Positions 34,095-41,572 of a DNA stretch of 64,000 nt are shown one piece after another. The translations under genes were made by a program, and so were the position numbers. The stretch spans positions 1 to 64,000 of the forward strand of contig CAJUSK010000028.1 in assembly GCA_910589075.1 (NCBI GenBank), written 5' to 3'. A model generated the notes under the pieces. It saw nothing but the letters and a program-made list of their open reading frames with translations. It made no database searches and had not been told where the DNA came from. Source of the stretch: an uncultured Lachnospiraceae bacterium (GTDB taxonomy: Bacteria; Bacillota; Clostridia; Lachnospirales; Lachnospiraceae). Numbering within the stretch: the first letter of the stretch is position 1; the number at the start of each line of letters is the position of its first letter.

Positions 34095-36989
34095 ATGGGA
34101 GTAAGAGACATGGAAAGACGGAAATGGTTCTATGACCGTATCAGAAACAGGCTAAGTAATTTTTGGGTTGTGTATACGATTCTTTTTGTTGTAATGGCAT
34201 GTATTCTCTTTTTTCCGTTTTATCATAACGGAAAGACGCTGATCTGGTATCCGGACGGGTGGATGCAGCACTATAAAGCGTTGGTTTACTATGGACGTTG
34301 GCTCAGAAAGATTGCCCGGACGCTGCTTTCGTCTCATGTATTGGAAGTGCCTTTCTATAGTTTCAGCCTCGGATATGGCGGAGACATTCTGACGACCCTG
34401 CATTATTATGGCGTTGGTGATCCTTTGAATCTGTTGTCGGTCTTTGTGCCGGGCAGATATACACATTATCTGTATGATTTTCTCATTGTACTCAGGCTGT
34501 ATCTGGCGGGAATCAGTTTTGCACATTTCTGTATGTATATGAAAAAAGAAAAAAGTATTGCAATTCTGGCAGGCACGTTTGTGTTCATTTTTTGCGGGTT
34601 TGTCATAATACAGATCAGACATCCGTTTTTCCTCAATCCGTTTATACATTTCCCGTGGTTACTTTTGGGCGTTGAACGGATTTTTAAAGAAAAGAAACCA
34701 TTGGTATTTATAATGGGTGTGTTTGTTTCTGTTATCAGTAATTTTTATTTTTTCTATATGCTTGTTATTCTGACTGTATTATATGTCGGAGTACGGCTGA
34801 TTACCATCTATGGCGTAAAATTGCAGGCGGGGGGGGTGGTACAGGCTGTCTGCCAGTTGCTTTCTATCGGATGGAATGCACTGATAGGGGTTATGCTGAG
34901 TGCCTTTCTGTTATTACCGGTGCTTCTGGCTTTTCTGAACAGTCCGAGACGTACGACAGATTATACATTTGATTTTATGCCTTCTATCGGTTTCTTGGAG
35001 CAGTTACCCGCCGCTTTTCTGACGCATACGAGATATGGTGTATCAGCGGCTGCCATTCTTGGCATATTTCTTCTTTTCATAAAAAAGAAACATGCGGATT
35101 TGAAAATTATGTTTTCAATTCTGTTTATATTTATCATATTTCCTGTATTTGGTTATGTCCTAAACGGATGTGCCTACGTCTCGGAACGATGGATATGGGG
35201 CTTTATTATGCTGGTTTCCTATATTCTGGTTACGATGTGGCAGGATTTGTTTTCTATATCGCGCCGGGAATATGGAATCTTATTGCTGTTATCCGGTATT
35301 TATCTGACATTCTGTATCGTTTTGAGACAATCGGTGAATAAAAATACGTTCTTTTCCATGGCGCTTGTTTTTGCCGGTCTGAATATACTGGTATTTTTCG
35401 GCCAGGGGAAGTCTGAAAGAAGAGTGGGTGAATGTTTGCTGTGCGGGATTTTGCTGGCAGGGATCATAGGGAATGGGTATTTTGAGTATTCCATGTTTGA
35501 GGGCAATTATACAGAACAGTGCATGGACAAAGACGGGATTGCTGAAGCGCAGACCGGCGCCATTGACAAAGCGGTGATGGCAATCGGAGATTTTGAAACC
35601 TTTTACAGATATTGCAATGGCATAGATGAAATTACCCAGCGGAATTCCGCGCTGTTGAGCGGCCTGTCCAGTGTGCAGAGTTACTGGAGTCTTTCGGATG
35701 GAAACGAGTTTGAGTTTATGACAGCTATGGCGATGATAGAAGATACGACGTTTTATTACGAAAAGCTGGATAACAGAACGATTATCAATTCGCTGTCGGG
35801 TATCAAATATTATTTTATGAGCCAGGGCCATGACGAAAATCCATATGAAATTCCTTACGGGTATGAGGAAATGGATCCGATTTCACCTGAAATCAATGAT
35901 GTTTATGATATTTATCAAAATCAAGTTGCAATGCCGTTGGGATATACATATGATTCGTATATCACGCCGGCAACATTTGACAGCCTTTCTCCATTGGAAC
36001 GGCAGGAAGGGATTTTGCAGGGGATTCGCCTGGAAACAACGCCGGAAATGTGCAGGGAAGCAGAGCTTATATCTACTGTGCGGGCAGTGCCATATACAGT
36101 GGAATGCGATAATGACTCGGTTACCTTTGACGGAAATGAATTTATTGTGACCCAGGACGGCGCCAGTGTCACATTCACGTTTGAAGGAATCGAAAATGCG
36201 GAGACGTATGTATACCTGGAAGGATTAAAATTTACCGCTGCCAGGGCGATTGATTTGTATAACGATGACCTTTCGATTGATCCTCTTGAGCGTTACACGG
36301 AAGATGACTGGAACCGGCTGTCCCCCATGGTGAAAAACCGTGAAAAAGCCAATGCCAGATACTGGCTGCCTGCGGGAGAAATTACGATAAAGATGAAACT
36401 GAAAAATTCGGATGGATCTCAAAAAGTCGCTAAACGACTGCATTACTATACGCCGACACACGGTAATAATACAGGACGCCACGATTTCCTTGCCAATCTG
36501 GGATACGATGAATTGCCTAAGCAGTCTGTCACGATGTCATTTTCCCATATCGGCACATACCATATGGACACAATCCAGGTACTGTGTCAGCCCATGGATC
36601 ACTACATTGAGCAGATCAGCGCGCTGCGCAAGGATGTATTGCAGGAGATAGACATGCATTACAATCCGGAGATCGGGGAAGTATCCGCAACCGGTCTGAT
36701 AACCGGCCGGATTACACTGGACGAGCCCAAAATTCTCTGTCTGACGATTCCCTATTCCACAGGCTGGAAAGCCTGGGTGGATGGAGAACCCAGACCACTG
36801 ATGCGGGGAAATATTATGTTTACTGCGCTGGAACTGAAACCGGGTGCCCATGACATCCGTCTGGAATACTGTACACCGGGACTGCTGGCCGGGACAGCGA
36901 TTTCAGCAGGGGGCGTCTTGCTGTTGGCCGCCGGTTCTGTCATAAAAGCGCTGAATAAACGGAAACAGAAAACAAAAGTATTGTCATAA
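34095..36989 (+). CDS. YfhO-family membrane glycosyltransferase with an in-frame G8 tract
   Basis: A 964-residue protein of the YfhO family (GT-C superfamily). About 13 membrane spans in the first 465 residues include YPDGWMQHYKALVYYG in the first loop and PFYSFSLGYGGDILTTLHYY, both family hallmarks. An outer domain follows (about 470-930) and a last span (VLLLAAGSVIKAL) near the C-terminus. YfhO proteins glycosylate teichoic acids in Bacillus and Listeria. Starts at 34095 and at 34110 (after GGGAG) are both possible. Eight consecutive G bases at 34829-34836 keep the frame open here; gain or loss of one would cut the protein near residue 250. Confidence 0.85.
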   Translation: MGVRDMERRKWFYDRIRNRLSNFWVVYTILFVVMACILFFPFYHNGKTLIWYPDGWMQHYKALVYYGRWLRKIARTLLSSHVLEVPFYSFSLGYGGDILTTLHYYGVGDPLNLLSVFVPGRYTHYLYDFLIVLRLYLAGISFAHFCMYMKKEKSIAILAGTFVFIFCGFVIIQIRHPFFLNPFIHFPWLLLGVERIFKEKKPLVFIMGVFVSVISNFYFFYMLVILTVLYVGVRLITIYGVKLQAGGVVQAVCQLLSIGWNALIGVMLSAFLLLPVLLAFLNSPRRTTDYTFDFMPSIGFLEQLPAAFLTHTRYGVSAAAILGIFLLFIKKKHADLKIMFSILFIFIIFPVFGYVLNGCAYVSERWIWGFIMLVSYILVTMWQDLFSISRREYGILLLLSGIYLTFCIVLRQSVNKNTFFSMALVFAGLNILVFFGQGKSERRVGECLLCGILLAGIIGNGYFEYSMFEGNYTEQCMDKDGIAEAQTGAIDKAVMAIGDFETFYRYCNGIDEITQRNSALLSGLSSVQSYWSLSDGNEFEFMTAMAMIEDTTFYYEKLDNRTIINSLSGIKYYFMSQGHDENPYEIPYGYEEMDPISPEINDVYDIYQNQVAMPLGYTYDSYITPATFDSLSPLERQEGILQGIRLETTPEMCREAELISTVRAVPYTVECDNDSVTFDGNEFIVTQDGASVTFTFEGIENAETYVYLEGLKFTAARAIDLYNDDLSIDPLERYTEDDWNRLSPMVKNREKANARYWLPAGEITIKMKLKNSDGSQKVAKRLHYYTPTHGNNTGRHDFLANLGYDELPKQSVTMSFSHIGTYHMDTIQVLCQPMDHYIEQISALRKDVLQEIDMHYNPEIGEVSATGLITGRITLDEPKILCLTIPYSTGWKAWVDGEPRPLMRGNIMFTALELKPGAHDIRLEYCTPGLLAGTAISAGGVLLLAAGSVIKALNKRKQKTKVLS
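34829..34836 (+). repeat. Eight-base poly-G tract in the YfhO-like gene
   Basis: Eight G bases encode part of QAGGVVQ in frame. It is the same kind of tract as the G9 in the GT-C gene at 23.7 kb, here in the ON length, and likewise lies in a membrane glycosyltransferase gene. Confidence 0.9.
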
Positions 36990-37010
36990 TTTTAAATCAG
37001 GAGATACAAA

Positions 37011-38126
37011 ATGCCGGACAAAGATTTTTTTTCATTTTATAAACATAAAAAAGTACTGATCACAGGGCACACAGGTTTTAAAGGAAGCTGGCTGTGTGCG
37101 CTGCTCAGACAGGCGGGCGCAGAGGTTACGGGGTATGCACTGGAAGCGCCAAAAGGGCCTGCTCTGTTTCAGTTGTGTCATATAGAGGATGGTATTCATT
37201 CTGTCATCGGTGATGTGCGTGATCTGGAGCAGCTTCGGGACGTATTTCGGCAGTTCCGGCCTGAAATTGTGATCCATCTGGCTGCGCAGCCAATTGTCCG
37301 TGCATCTTATGTCAATCCGGTGTACACCTATGATGTGAATGTCATGGGAACTGTCAATGTCCTGGAATGTGTGCGCCTCACGGACAGTGTTCGATCTTTT
37401 GTAAATGTTACAACAGATAAGGTCTATAAAAACAGAGAGTGGGAATGGGGGTATCGGGAAGAGGAAGAACTGAATGGATATGATCCCTATTCCAATTCCA
37501 AATCCTGCTCGGAACTGGTAACGGACAGTTACCAACATGCCTTTTTTTCGGCTGCGGACACAAATGGGCACAGGCCGGCAGTTTCAACGGCGCGGGCAGG
37601 TAATGTGATCGGTGGCGGCGACTTTGGGGCTGACAGGATTATTCCGGACTGTGTCCGTGCCATGGAGAAGGGTGAATCCATCATTGTCCGGAATCCATAC
37701 TCCACCAGGCCATACCAGCATGTACTGGAACCGCTGGCGGTATACCTGATGATTGCGGCGTCCCAATATGAGGATAAACGCTGTGCAGGGAGTTATAATG
37801 TGGGGCCGGATGAGTCAGACTGTTATACGACAGGGGCATTGGCGGATCTGTTCTGCAAAACGTGGCAACAGTATACCGGGCAAAAGGTTCAATGGATCAA
37901 CCGGCATGACGGAGGTCCTCATGAAGCCAATTTTCTCAAGCTGGACTGTTCCAGACTCAAACGGGTTTTTGGATGGAAACCGGTGTGGAATCTGGAGCAG
38001 GCGTTGAACCGGATTGTGGAATGGTCTGTTTGTTATTTACAGGGAAATGATGTCAGGGCGTGTATGGACAGGCAGATTGAGGAATTTCTGAAGGACTGGT
38101 ATAGTGGCAGGGCACAGAGAGCTTGA
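37011..38126 (+). CDS. rfbG: CDP-glucose 4,6-dehydratase
   Basis: An extended SDR of 371 residues that converts CDP-glucose into CDP-4-keto-6-deoxyglucose. GHTGFKGSWL (19-28) is both the NAD site and the signature that separates CDP-glucose dehydratases from dTDP- and GDP-dependent ones. The catalytic residues are T134/D136-K137 (VTTDKVY) and Y160-x3-K164. Length is normal. AGGAGATACAAA precedes the ATG. It feeds the RfbH enzyme encoded at 10.75 kb and takes substrate from the RfbF encoded two genes downstream. The gene is part of the operon that ends at the terminator at 40.8 kb. Confidence 0.93.
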   Translation: MPDKDFFSFYKHKKVLITGHTGFKGSWLCALLRQAGAEVTGYALEAPKGPALFQLCHIEDGIHSVIGDVRDLEQLRDVFRQFRPEIVIHLAAQPIVRASYVNPVYTYDVNVMGTVNVLECVRLTDSVRSFVNVTTDKVYKNREWEWGYREEEELNGYDPYSNSKSCSELVTDSYQHAFFSAADTNGHRPAVSTARAGNVIGGGDFGADRIIPDCVRAMEKGESIIVRNPYSTRPYQHVLEPLAVYLMIAASQYEDKRCAGSYNVGPDESDCYTTGALADLFCKTWQQYTGQKVQWINRHDGGPHEANFLKLDCSRLKRVFGWKPVWNLEQALNRIVEWSVCYLQGNDVRACMDRQIEEFLKDWYSGRAQRA

Positions 38127-38177
38127 TAATTATCCTGGCTGCTGTGACGGGGATGTATATGGAAGCGGGAGGCTGAA

Positions 38178-38948
38178 ATGAAAGTGGTGATTCTGGCAGG
38201 CGGACTGCCCAGTACGATTGCGGAGGACAAACAGGGTTTGCCCAAGCCTATGGTGGAGATCGGGGAGAATCCGATTCTCTGGCATATTATGAAAAGTTAT
38301 GCGTACTATGGTTTCAATGAATTTATCATATGCGCCGGATACAGAAAAGAACTGATCAAAGATTATTTTAATGATTTTTATATTTATCAGTCGGATATAA
38401 CGGTGGATCTCAAAAACAATACAATTGAAATCCACCGGAAGATTACGGAAGACTGGAAGGTGACGGTGGTGGATACGGGCCTGTATGCTTCCACCGGACA
38501 GCGTGTGGGGCTGATTCAGAAATATATAGACGGAGATGAATTTATTGTCAATTTCGGGGACTGTCTTTCAAATATCAATGTGAGGGATTTGCTGGAGGCC
38601 TACAGGAAAAACGGAAAGCTGGCCACAGTGGCGCTGGCACATCCGGCAGGGCGTAATAAAATTCTGGATATTGATGAGGAAGGCAATTATCTGGGGTTGT
38701 ACAAGCATGATTCCGAGGAAAACCATGCATGGGTCAATGCGGGGGCTTATATATTTCACAGACAGGTATTTCACTATCTGATGGGAAACTATCAGCTTGA
38801 GAAGCAGCTTCTGGAAGTGCTGGCTGAAAAGCGGCAGATTGCCACCTATAAACACAGAGGATTCTGGTCCCCCATTGAAACAAAACGGGATAAAGAACAG
38901 ATGGAAAATCTTTGGAACGCAGGCATGGCGCCATGGAAAGTATGGTAG
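38178..38948 (+). CDS. Degenerate glucose-1-phosphate cytidylyltransferase paralogue
   Basis: A 256-residue RfbF homologue with altered active-site motifs. Where the intact copy next door has GGMGTRLSEE, this one has GGLPSTIAED, losing the nucleotide-binding Gly-Thr-Arg. The metal-binding GDGVAD (128-133 in the intact copy) is GDCLSN (127-132) here, with Asp changed to Asn. PKPMVEIG, ILWHIM, WVNAGAYIFHR and GFWSPIETKRD are kept. It is therefore probably inactive as a cytidylyltransferase, or uses another substrate, and may serve as a partner subunit of the true RfbF. It starts with ATG after GGGAGG and ends 10 bases before rfbF. Confidence 0.8.
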   Translation: MKVVILAGGLPSTIAEDKQGLPKPMVEIGENPILWHIMKSYAYYGFNEFIICAGYRKELIKDYFNDFYIYQSDITVDLKNNTIEIHRKITEDWKVTVVDTGLYASTGQRVGLIQKYIDGDEFIVNFGDCLSNINVRDLLEAYRKNGKLATVALAHPAGRNKILDIDEEGNYLGLYKHDSEENHAWVNAGAYIFHRQVFHYLMGNYQLEKQLLEVLAEKRQIATYKHRGFWSPIETKRDKEQMENLWNAGMAPWKVW

Positions 38949-38958
38949 AGGTGGATAT

Positions 38959-39768
38959 ATGAAAACGGTAATACTGGCAGGCGGCATGGGCACCAGGCTC
39001 AGTGAGGAAACGCAGCTCCGTCCCAAACCGATGATAGAAATCGGGAACAGACCGATTCTCTGGCATATTATGAGCACATACTCCCATTATGGGATGGATG
39101 AGTTTATTATCTGTTGCGGGTATAAAGGGCATATGATCAAGGACTATTTTGTTCACTACTATATGTATCAGTCCGATGTTACATTTTCCGTAAAAGACAG
39201 AGTCAGGACGGAGCATAAAAATACGGCGGAGCAGTGGAAAGTTACACTGGCGGACACAGGTCTGCATACTCTGACCGCAGGACGGATACTGAAAATCCGG
39301 AAGTATCTGGAAGGGGAGGATACCTTTTTGCTGACCTATGGGGATGGTGTTGCAGATGTGGATATCCGTGAACTGCTGGCATTTCACAACAGCCATGGAA
39401 AAATTGCCACCATATCCACCACACAGCCGGAAGGCCGGTTCGGCGCCATTAAAATCAGTGCAGAGGGACAGGTGGAAAGTTTTAAGGAGAAGGCAAGACG
39501 GGATCAGTCCTGGGTAAATATCGGCTATATGGTTTTTCACAGGAAAGTGTTTGACTACCTGGGAGATGGAAGTGAAATGCTGGAGGCCACTCCCTTTGAA
39601 CGACTGGCAGCAGATGGGGAAATGATGGCTTACCGGCATCCGGGTTTTTGGTCGCCTATGGACACCATACGGGACAGAGCCTATCTGGAAGGGTTGTGGG
39701 AATCAGGCCAGGCTCCCTGGAATCGGACAGATCGCCACGGCGAGCAGTCAGGAAAGGAATCAGGATGA
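38959..39768 (+). CDS. rfbF: Glucose-1-phosphate cytidylyltransferase
   Basis: A 269-residue enzyme making CDP-glucose from CTP and glucose 1-phosphate, the first committed step to 3,6-dideoxyhexoses. All family motifs are intact: AGGMGTRLSEET (7-18), RPKPMIEIG (21-29), ILWHIM, YGDGVADVDI (127-136) with metal-binding Asp, WVNIGYMVFHR and GFWSPMDTIRD. The start is the ATG at 38959, although the frame stays open upstream through the end of the neighbouring paralogue. The C-terminus is a little longer than usual and ends in a charged tail. Its stop overlaps the next start by 4 bases (ATGA). Confidence 0.93.
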   Translation: MKTVILAGGMGTRLSEETQLRPKPMIEIGNRPILWHIMSTYSHYGMDEFIICCGYKGHMIKDYFVHYYMYQSDVTFSVKDRVRTEHKNTAEQWKVTLADTGLHTLTAGRILKIRKYLEGEDTFLLTYGDGVADVDIRELLAFHNSHGKIATISTTQPEGRFGAIKISAEGQVESFKEKARRDQSWVNIGYMVFHRKVFDYLGDGSEMLEATPFERLAADGEMMAYRHPGFWSPMDTIRDRAYLEGLWESGQAPWNRTDRHGEQSGKESG

Positions 39769-40718
39769 AAGGTGAAATGAAAAAAGTTGTTATGACCGGC
39801 CCCACAGGTTCTATTGGTATTGCATTGATTCAGCAATGTATTGCACAGGGAATCAGGGTTCTGGCGATTGTCAGGCCTCATTCCAAAAGAACGGACCGGA
39901 TTCCCCGATCACCGCTTGTACAGGTGGTGGCATGCAGTCTGGATACACTGTGTGACCTTGATGAGAAAGCACTGGAACGTGCGGGGGTAGAATCTTTTGA
40001 CTATGATGTCTGTTATCATTTTGCATGGGAGGCTACAATCGGCTCCGGCAGAAACGATATGAAGCTGCAGACCGCCAATATCGGCTATGCGCTGGATGCG
40101 GTGGCACTGGCTGCCCGTCTGGGCTGTCATACCTTTGTGGGAGCCGGTTCTCAGGCGGAATATGGACGATGGGAAGAAAAATTGTCAGAATATACCCCCA
40201 CATTTCCGGAGAGCGGGTATGGCATGGCAAAACTGTGTGCAGGCGCCATGACCAGGCTGGAATGCAGCCGTCTGGGGATGCGCCATGTGTGGGCACGTAT
40301 ATTGAGTGTATATGGGCCCGGAGACGGAGAACAGACAATGATCAGTATGGTGATCCGTAAATTGCTGGCAGGGGAAATTCCTGCCCTGACAGCAGGGATT
40401 CAACAGTGGGATTACCTCCATTGCAGGGATGCGGCAAATGCGATGTACCTTCTGGGTGAAAAGGGCAGAGACGGCAGCATATATTGTGTCGGAAGCGGAA
40501 ATGCAAGGCCGCTGCGGGAATATATTGAGATTTTGCGGGATTGTATCAATCCGGCCCTGGCGCTGGATTTTGGAGCGGTTGCTTATGGGCCGCAGCAGAT
40601 TATGTATTTGTGCGCGGATATTGAAAAACTGACAGAGGATACCGGATTTATACCAGAAGTGAATTTTGAGGATGGGATTCGGGAGACGATTGGGTGGATG
40701 AGAACACAGGAACTGTAA
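39765..40718 (+). CDS. Extended SDR, candidate CDP-4-keto-3,6-dideoxyhexose reductase or epimerase
   Basis: An NAD(P)-dependent epimerase/dehydratase of 317 residues. TGPTGSIG (11-18) is the Rossmann GxxGxxG motif and Y152-x3-K156 (SGYGMAKLC) the catalytic pair; SQAEYGRWEE supplies the third residue. It overlaps rfbF by 4 bases and follows rfbG, so the likely substrate is the CDP-4-keto sugar made by RfbH, reduced at C4 as in abequose or paratose synthases (RfbJ/RfbS); it could also act after the thiamine-diphosphate enzyme, as YerF does. Motifs alone cannot choose among these. A factor-independent terminator follows about 90 bases later. Confidence 0.8.
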   Translation: MKGEMKKVVMTGPTGSIGIALIQQCIAQGIRVLAIVRPHSKRTDRIPRSPLVQVVACSLDTLCDLDEKALERAGVESFDYDVCYHFAWEATIGSGRNDMKLQTANIGYALDAVALAARLGCHTFVGAGSQAEYGRWEEKLSEYTPTFPESGYGMAKLCAGAMTRLECSRLGMRHVWARILSVYGPGDGEQTMISMVIRKLLAGEIPALTAGIQQWDYLHCRDAANAMYLLGEKGRDGSIYCVGSGNARPLREYIEILRDCINPALALDFGAVAYGPQQIMYLCADIEKLTEDTGFIPEVNFEDGIRETIGWMRTQEL

Positions 40719-40751
40719 CAGGTGTTTGTCTATGTACAGAAATTCTGCCAG

Positions 40752-40806
40752 TACTCTGTTATAGGTTATTCTGTTATAGATGATTCTGTTATATGTTATT
40801 CTGTTG
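40752..40806. repeat. 15-base tandem repeat, about 3.7 copies
   Basis: The unit TATTCTGTTATAGGT repeats with small changes: TACTCTGTTATAGGT, TATTCTGTTATAGAT, GATTCTGTTATATGT, then TATTCTGTTGG. It lies between the SDR stop and the terminator. Function unknown; copy number may vary. Confidence 0.8.
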
Positions 40807-40810
40807 GCGA

Positions 40811-40849
40811 CTGCCAATCTCTGAGACTGTCAGGTGATTGGCAGTTTTT
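40811..40849 (+). terminator. Factor-independent terminator of the 26-40.7 kb operon
   Basis: CTGCCAATC (40811-40819) pairs perfectly with GATTGGCAG (40836-40844), and five T bases follow directly (40845-40849). It cleanly ends the polysaccharide operon before the accessory insertion. Confidence 0.88.
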
Positions 40850-40857
40850 GGTTCATG

Positions 40858-40968
40858 ACAAAAGAAAGTTTGCAGAGTGTGCTTTTTATTGTTTATGACA
40901 AAAGAAAGTTTGCGGAGTATCTTTCTGATGCTTATGATAAAAGAACGTTTTAGCGTATACTTTCTTTT
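40858..40968. repeat. Third hairpin-repeat array, related to the 19.7 and 22.3 kb arrays
   Basis: Three units separated by TTTATGA-like linkers: 40858-40890 (ACAAAAGAAAG with CTTTTTATTGT), 40898-40926 (AGAAAG with CTTTCT) and 40937-40968 (AAAAGAA with TTCTTTT). Linker (TTCATGACA, TTTATGACA, TTATGATA) and loop (TTTGCGGAG) sequences resemble the arrays bracketing the STAS/ATPase module. It lies directly upstream of the XRE and STAND genes. Confidence 0.7.
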
Positions 40969-41094
40969 GCTACAGGAGATAAGATTTTCACAAAATACAC
41001 GCCAGGAAGCAGATGATTACAGCTATAGTGAATATATTGTCAGGACATGTCCAACAGTGAGGAATAACTCATGTTTTAATGCAGTATGGAAGGA

Positions 41095-41123
41095 TTGACG
41101 ATGAGGAAAGTGAGTTTTAAAAT
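41095..41123 (+). promoter_or_regulatory. Sigma-A promoter of the small XRE regulator
   Basis: TTGACG (41095-41100), 17 bases, TAAAAT (41118-41123). Transcription should start near 41130, only about 12 bases before the ATG at 41142, so the leader is very short and carries at most a weak GGGTG ribosome site. Confidence 0.75.
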
Positions 41124-41141
41124 ATAGTAGGGTGAATTGGA

Positions 41142-41495
41142 ATGAACCGAATGGTGATTGCATTAGGCGAGGCTGTACGTACAACAAGAAAAAACAAGAA
41201 TCTGTCTCAGGAAGCGCTGGCTGAAAAAGTCGGCGTCTGTAAAAGAACCATTATAGACATAGAAAAGAACAGCGGAAATCCCAAATTTGAAATACTGTGT
41301 ACACTGGTCAGGGAGCTGGATCTGCCCCTTTATCAGATTTTTTATCCTGAGGTAACGGAAAATTATGAGATTAAAAATGTGCTGATCCGGGAACTGGATA
41401 ACTGTTCGGAGTATGAGATGAGAATTATTTTGTCACTTGTCAGAAGTCTGCGTTATACATTGAAAAACGAAGAAACAGTTTATTTCGGTGAGTAA
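41142..41495 (+). CDS. Small XRE-family transcriptional regulator
   Basis: A 117-residue DNA-binding protein. Residues about 8-62 form the XRE/HTH_3 domain (LGEAVRTTRKNKNLSQEALAEK, given in parts: VRTTRKNKNLSQEAL and VGVCKRTIIDIEKN). The C-terminal half is helical and may dimerise. It has its own promoter with a very short leader and is encoded 78 bases before the large phosphoesterase-STAND gene, which it may control. The weak ribosome site fits low expression, as is common for regulators of defence genes. The target operator cannot be assigned; the hairpin at 41.5 kb is one possibility. Confidence 0.8.
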   Translation: MNRMVIALGEAVRTTRKNKNLSQEALAEKVGVCKRTIIDIEKNSGNPKFEILCTLVRELDLPLYQIFYPEVTENYEIKNVLIRELDNCSEYEMRIILSLVRSLRYTLKNEETVYFGE

Positions 41496-41498
41496 TGA

Positions 41499-41529
41499 GC
41501 CAAGTGCCGTGCTTGCACGGGCATTTGGC
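41499..41529. promoter_or_regulatory. Long hairpin between the XRE gene and the STAND gene
   Basis: GCCAAGTGCCGTG and CACGGGCATTTGGC form a nearly perfect stem with a four-base loop, starting two bases after the XRE stop. No T run follows, so it is not a standard terminator. It could be an operator, an RNA structure that sets the ratio of the two products, or one more member of the hairpin repeat family. GGAGG (41561-41565) lies downstream. Confidence 0.5.
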
Positions 41530-41572
41530 GAATGCCGCGAGGGTCAAATAGGATGATAAAGGAGGCCCCTCT

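Larger units (their letters stand above)
40719..41141. other. Gene-free stretch: tandem repeat, terminator, hairpin array and promoter
   Basis: This 423-base gap holds, in order, a 15-base tandem repeat (40752-40806), a strong terminator (40811-40849), three hairpin units (40858-40968), a featureless part (40976-41094) and the promoter of the next gene (41095-41123). A 73-codon frame at 40877-41098 runs through the repeats and lacks a ribosome site, so it is not called. Confidence 0.7.

Noticed and set aside
40877..41098. A 73-codon + strand ORF in the gap after the SDR gene.
   Set aside because: It runs through the hairpin repeats and the XRE promoter region, has no ribosome site and no recognisable protein pattern.
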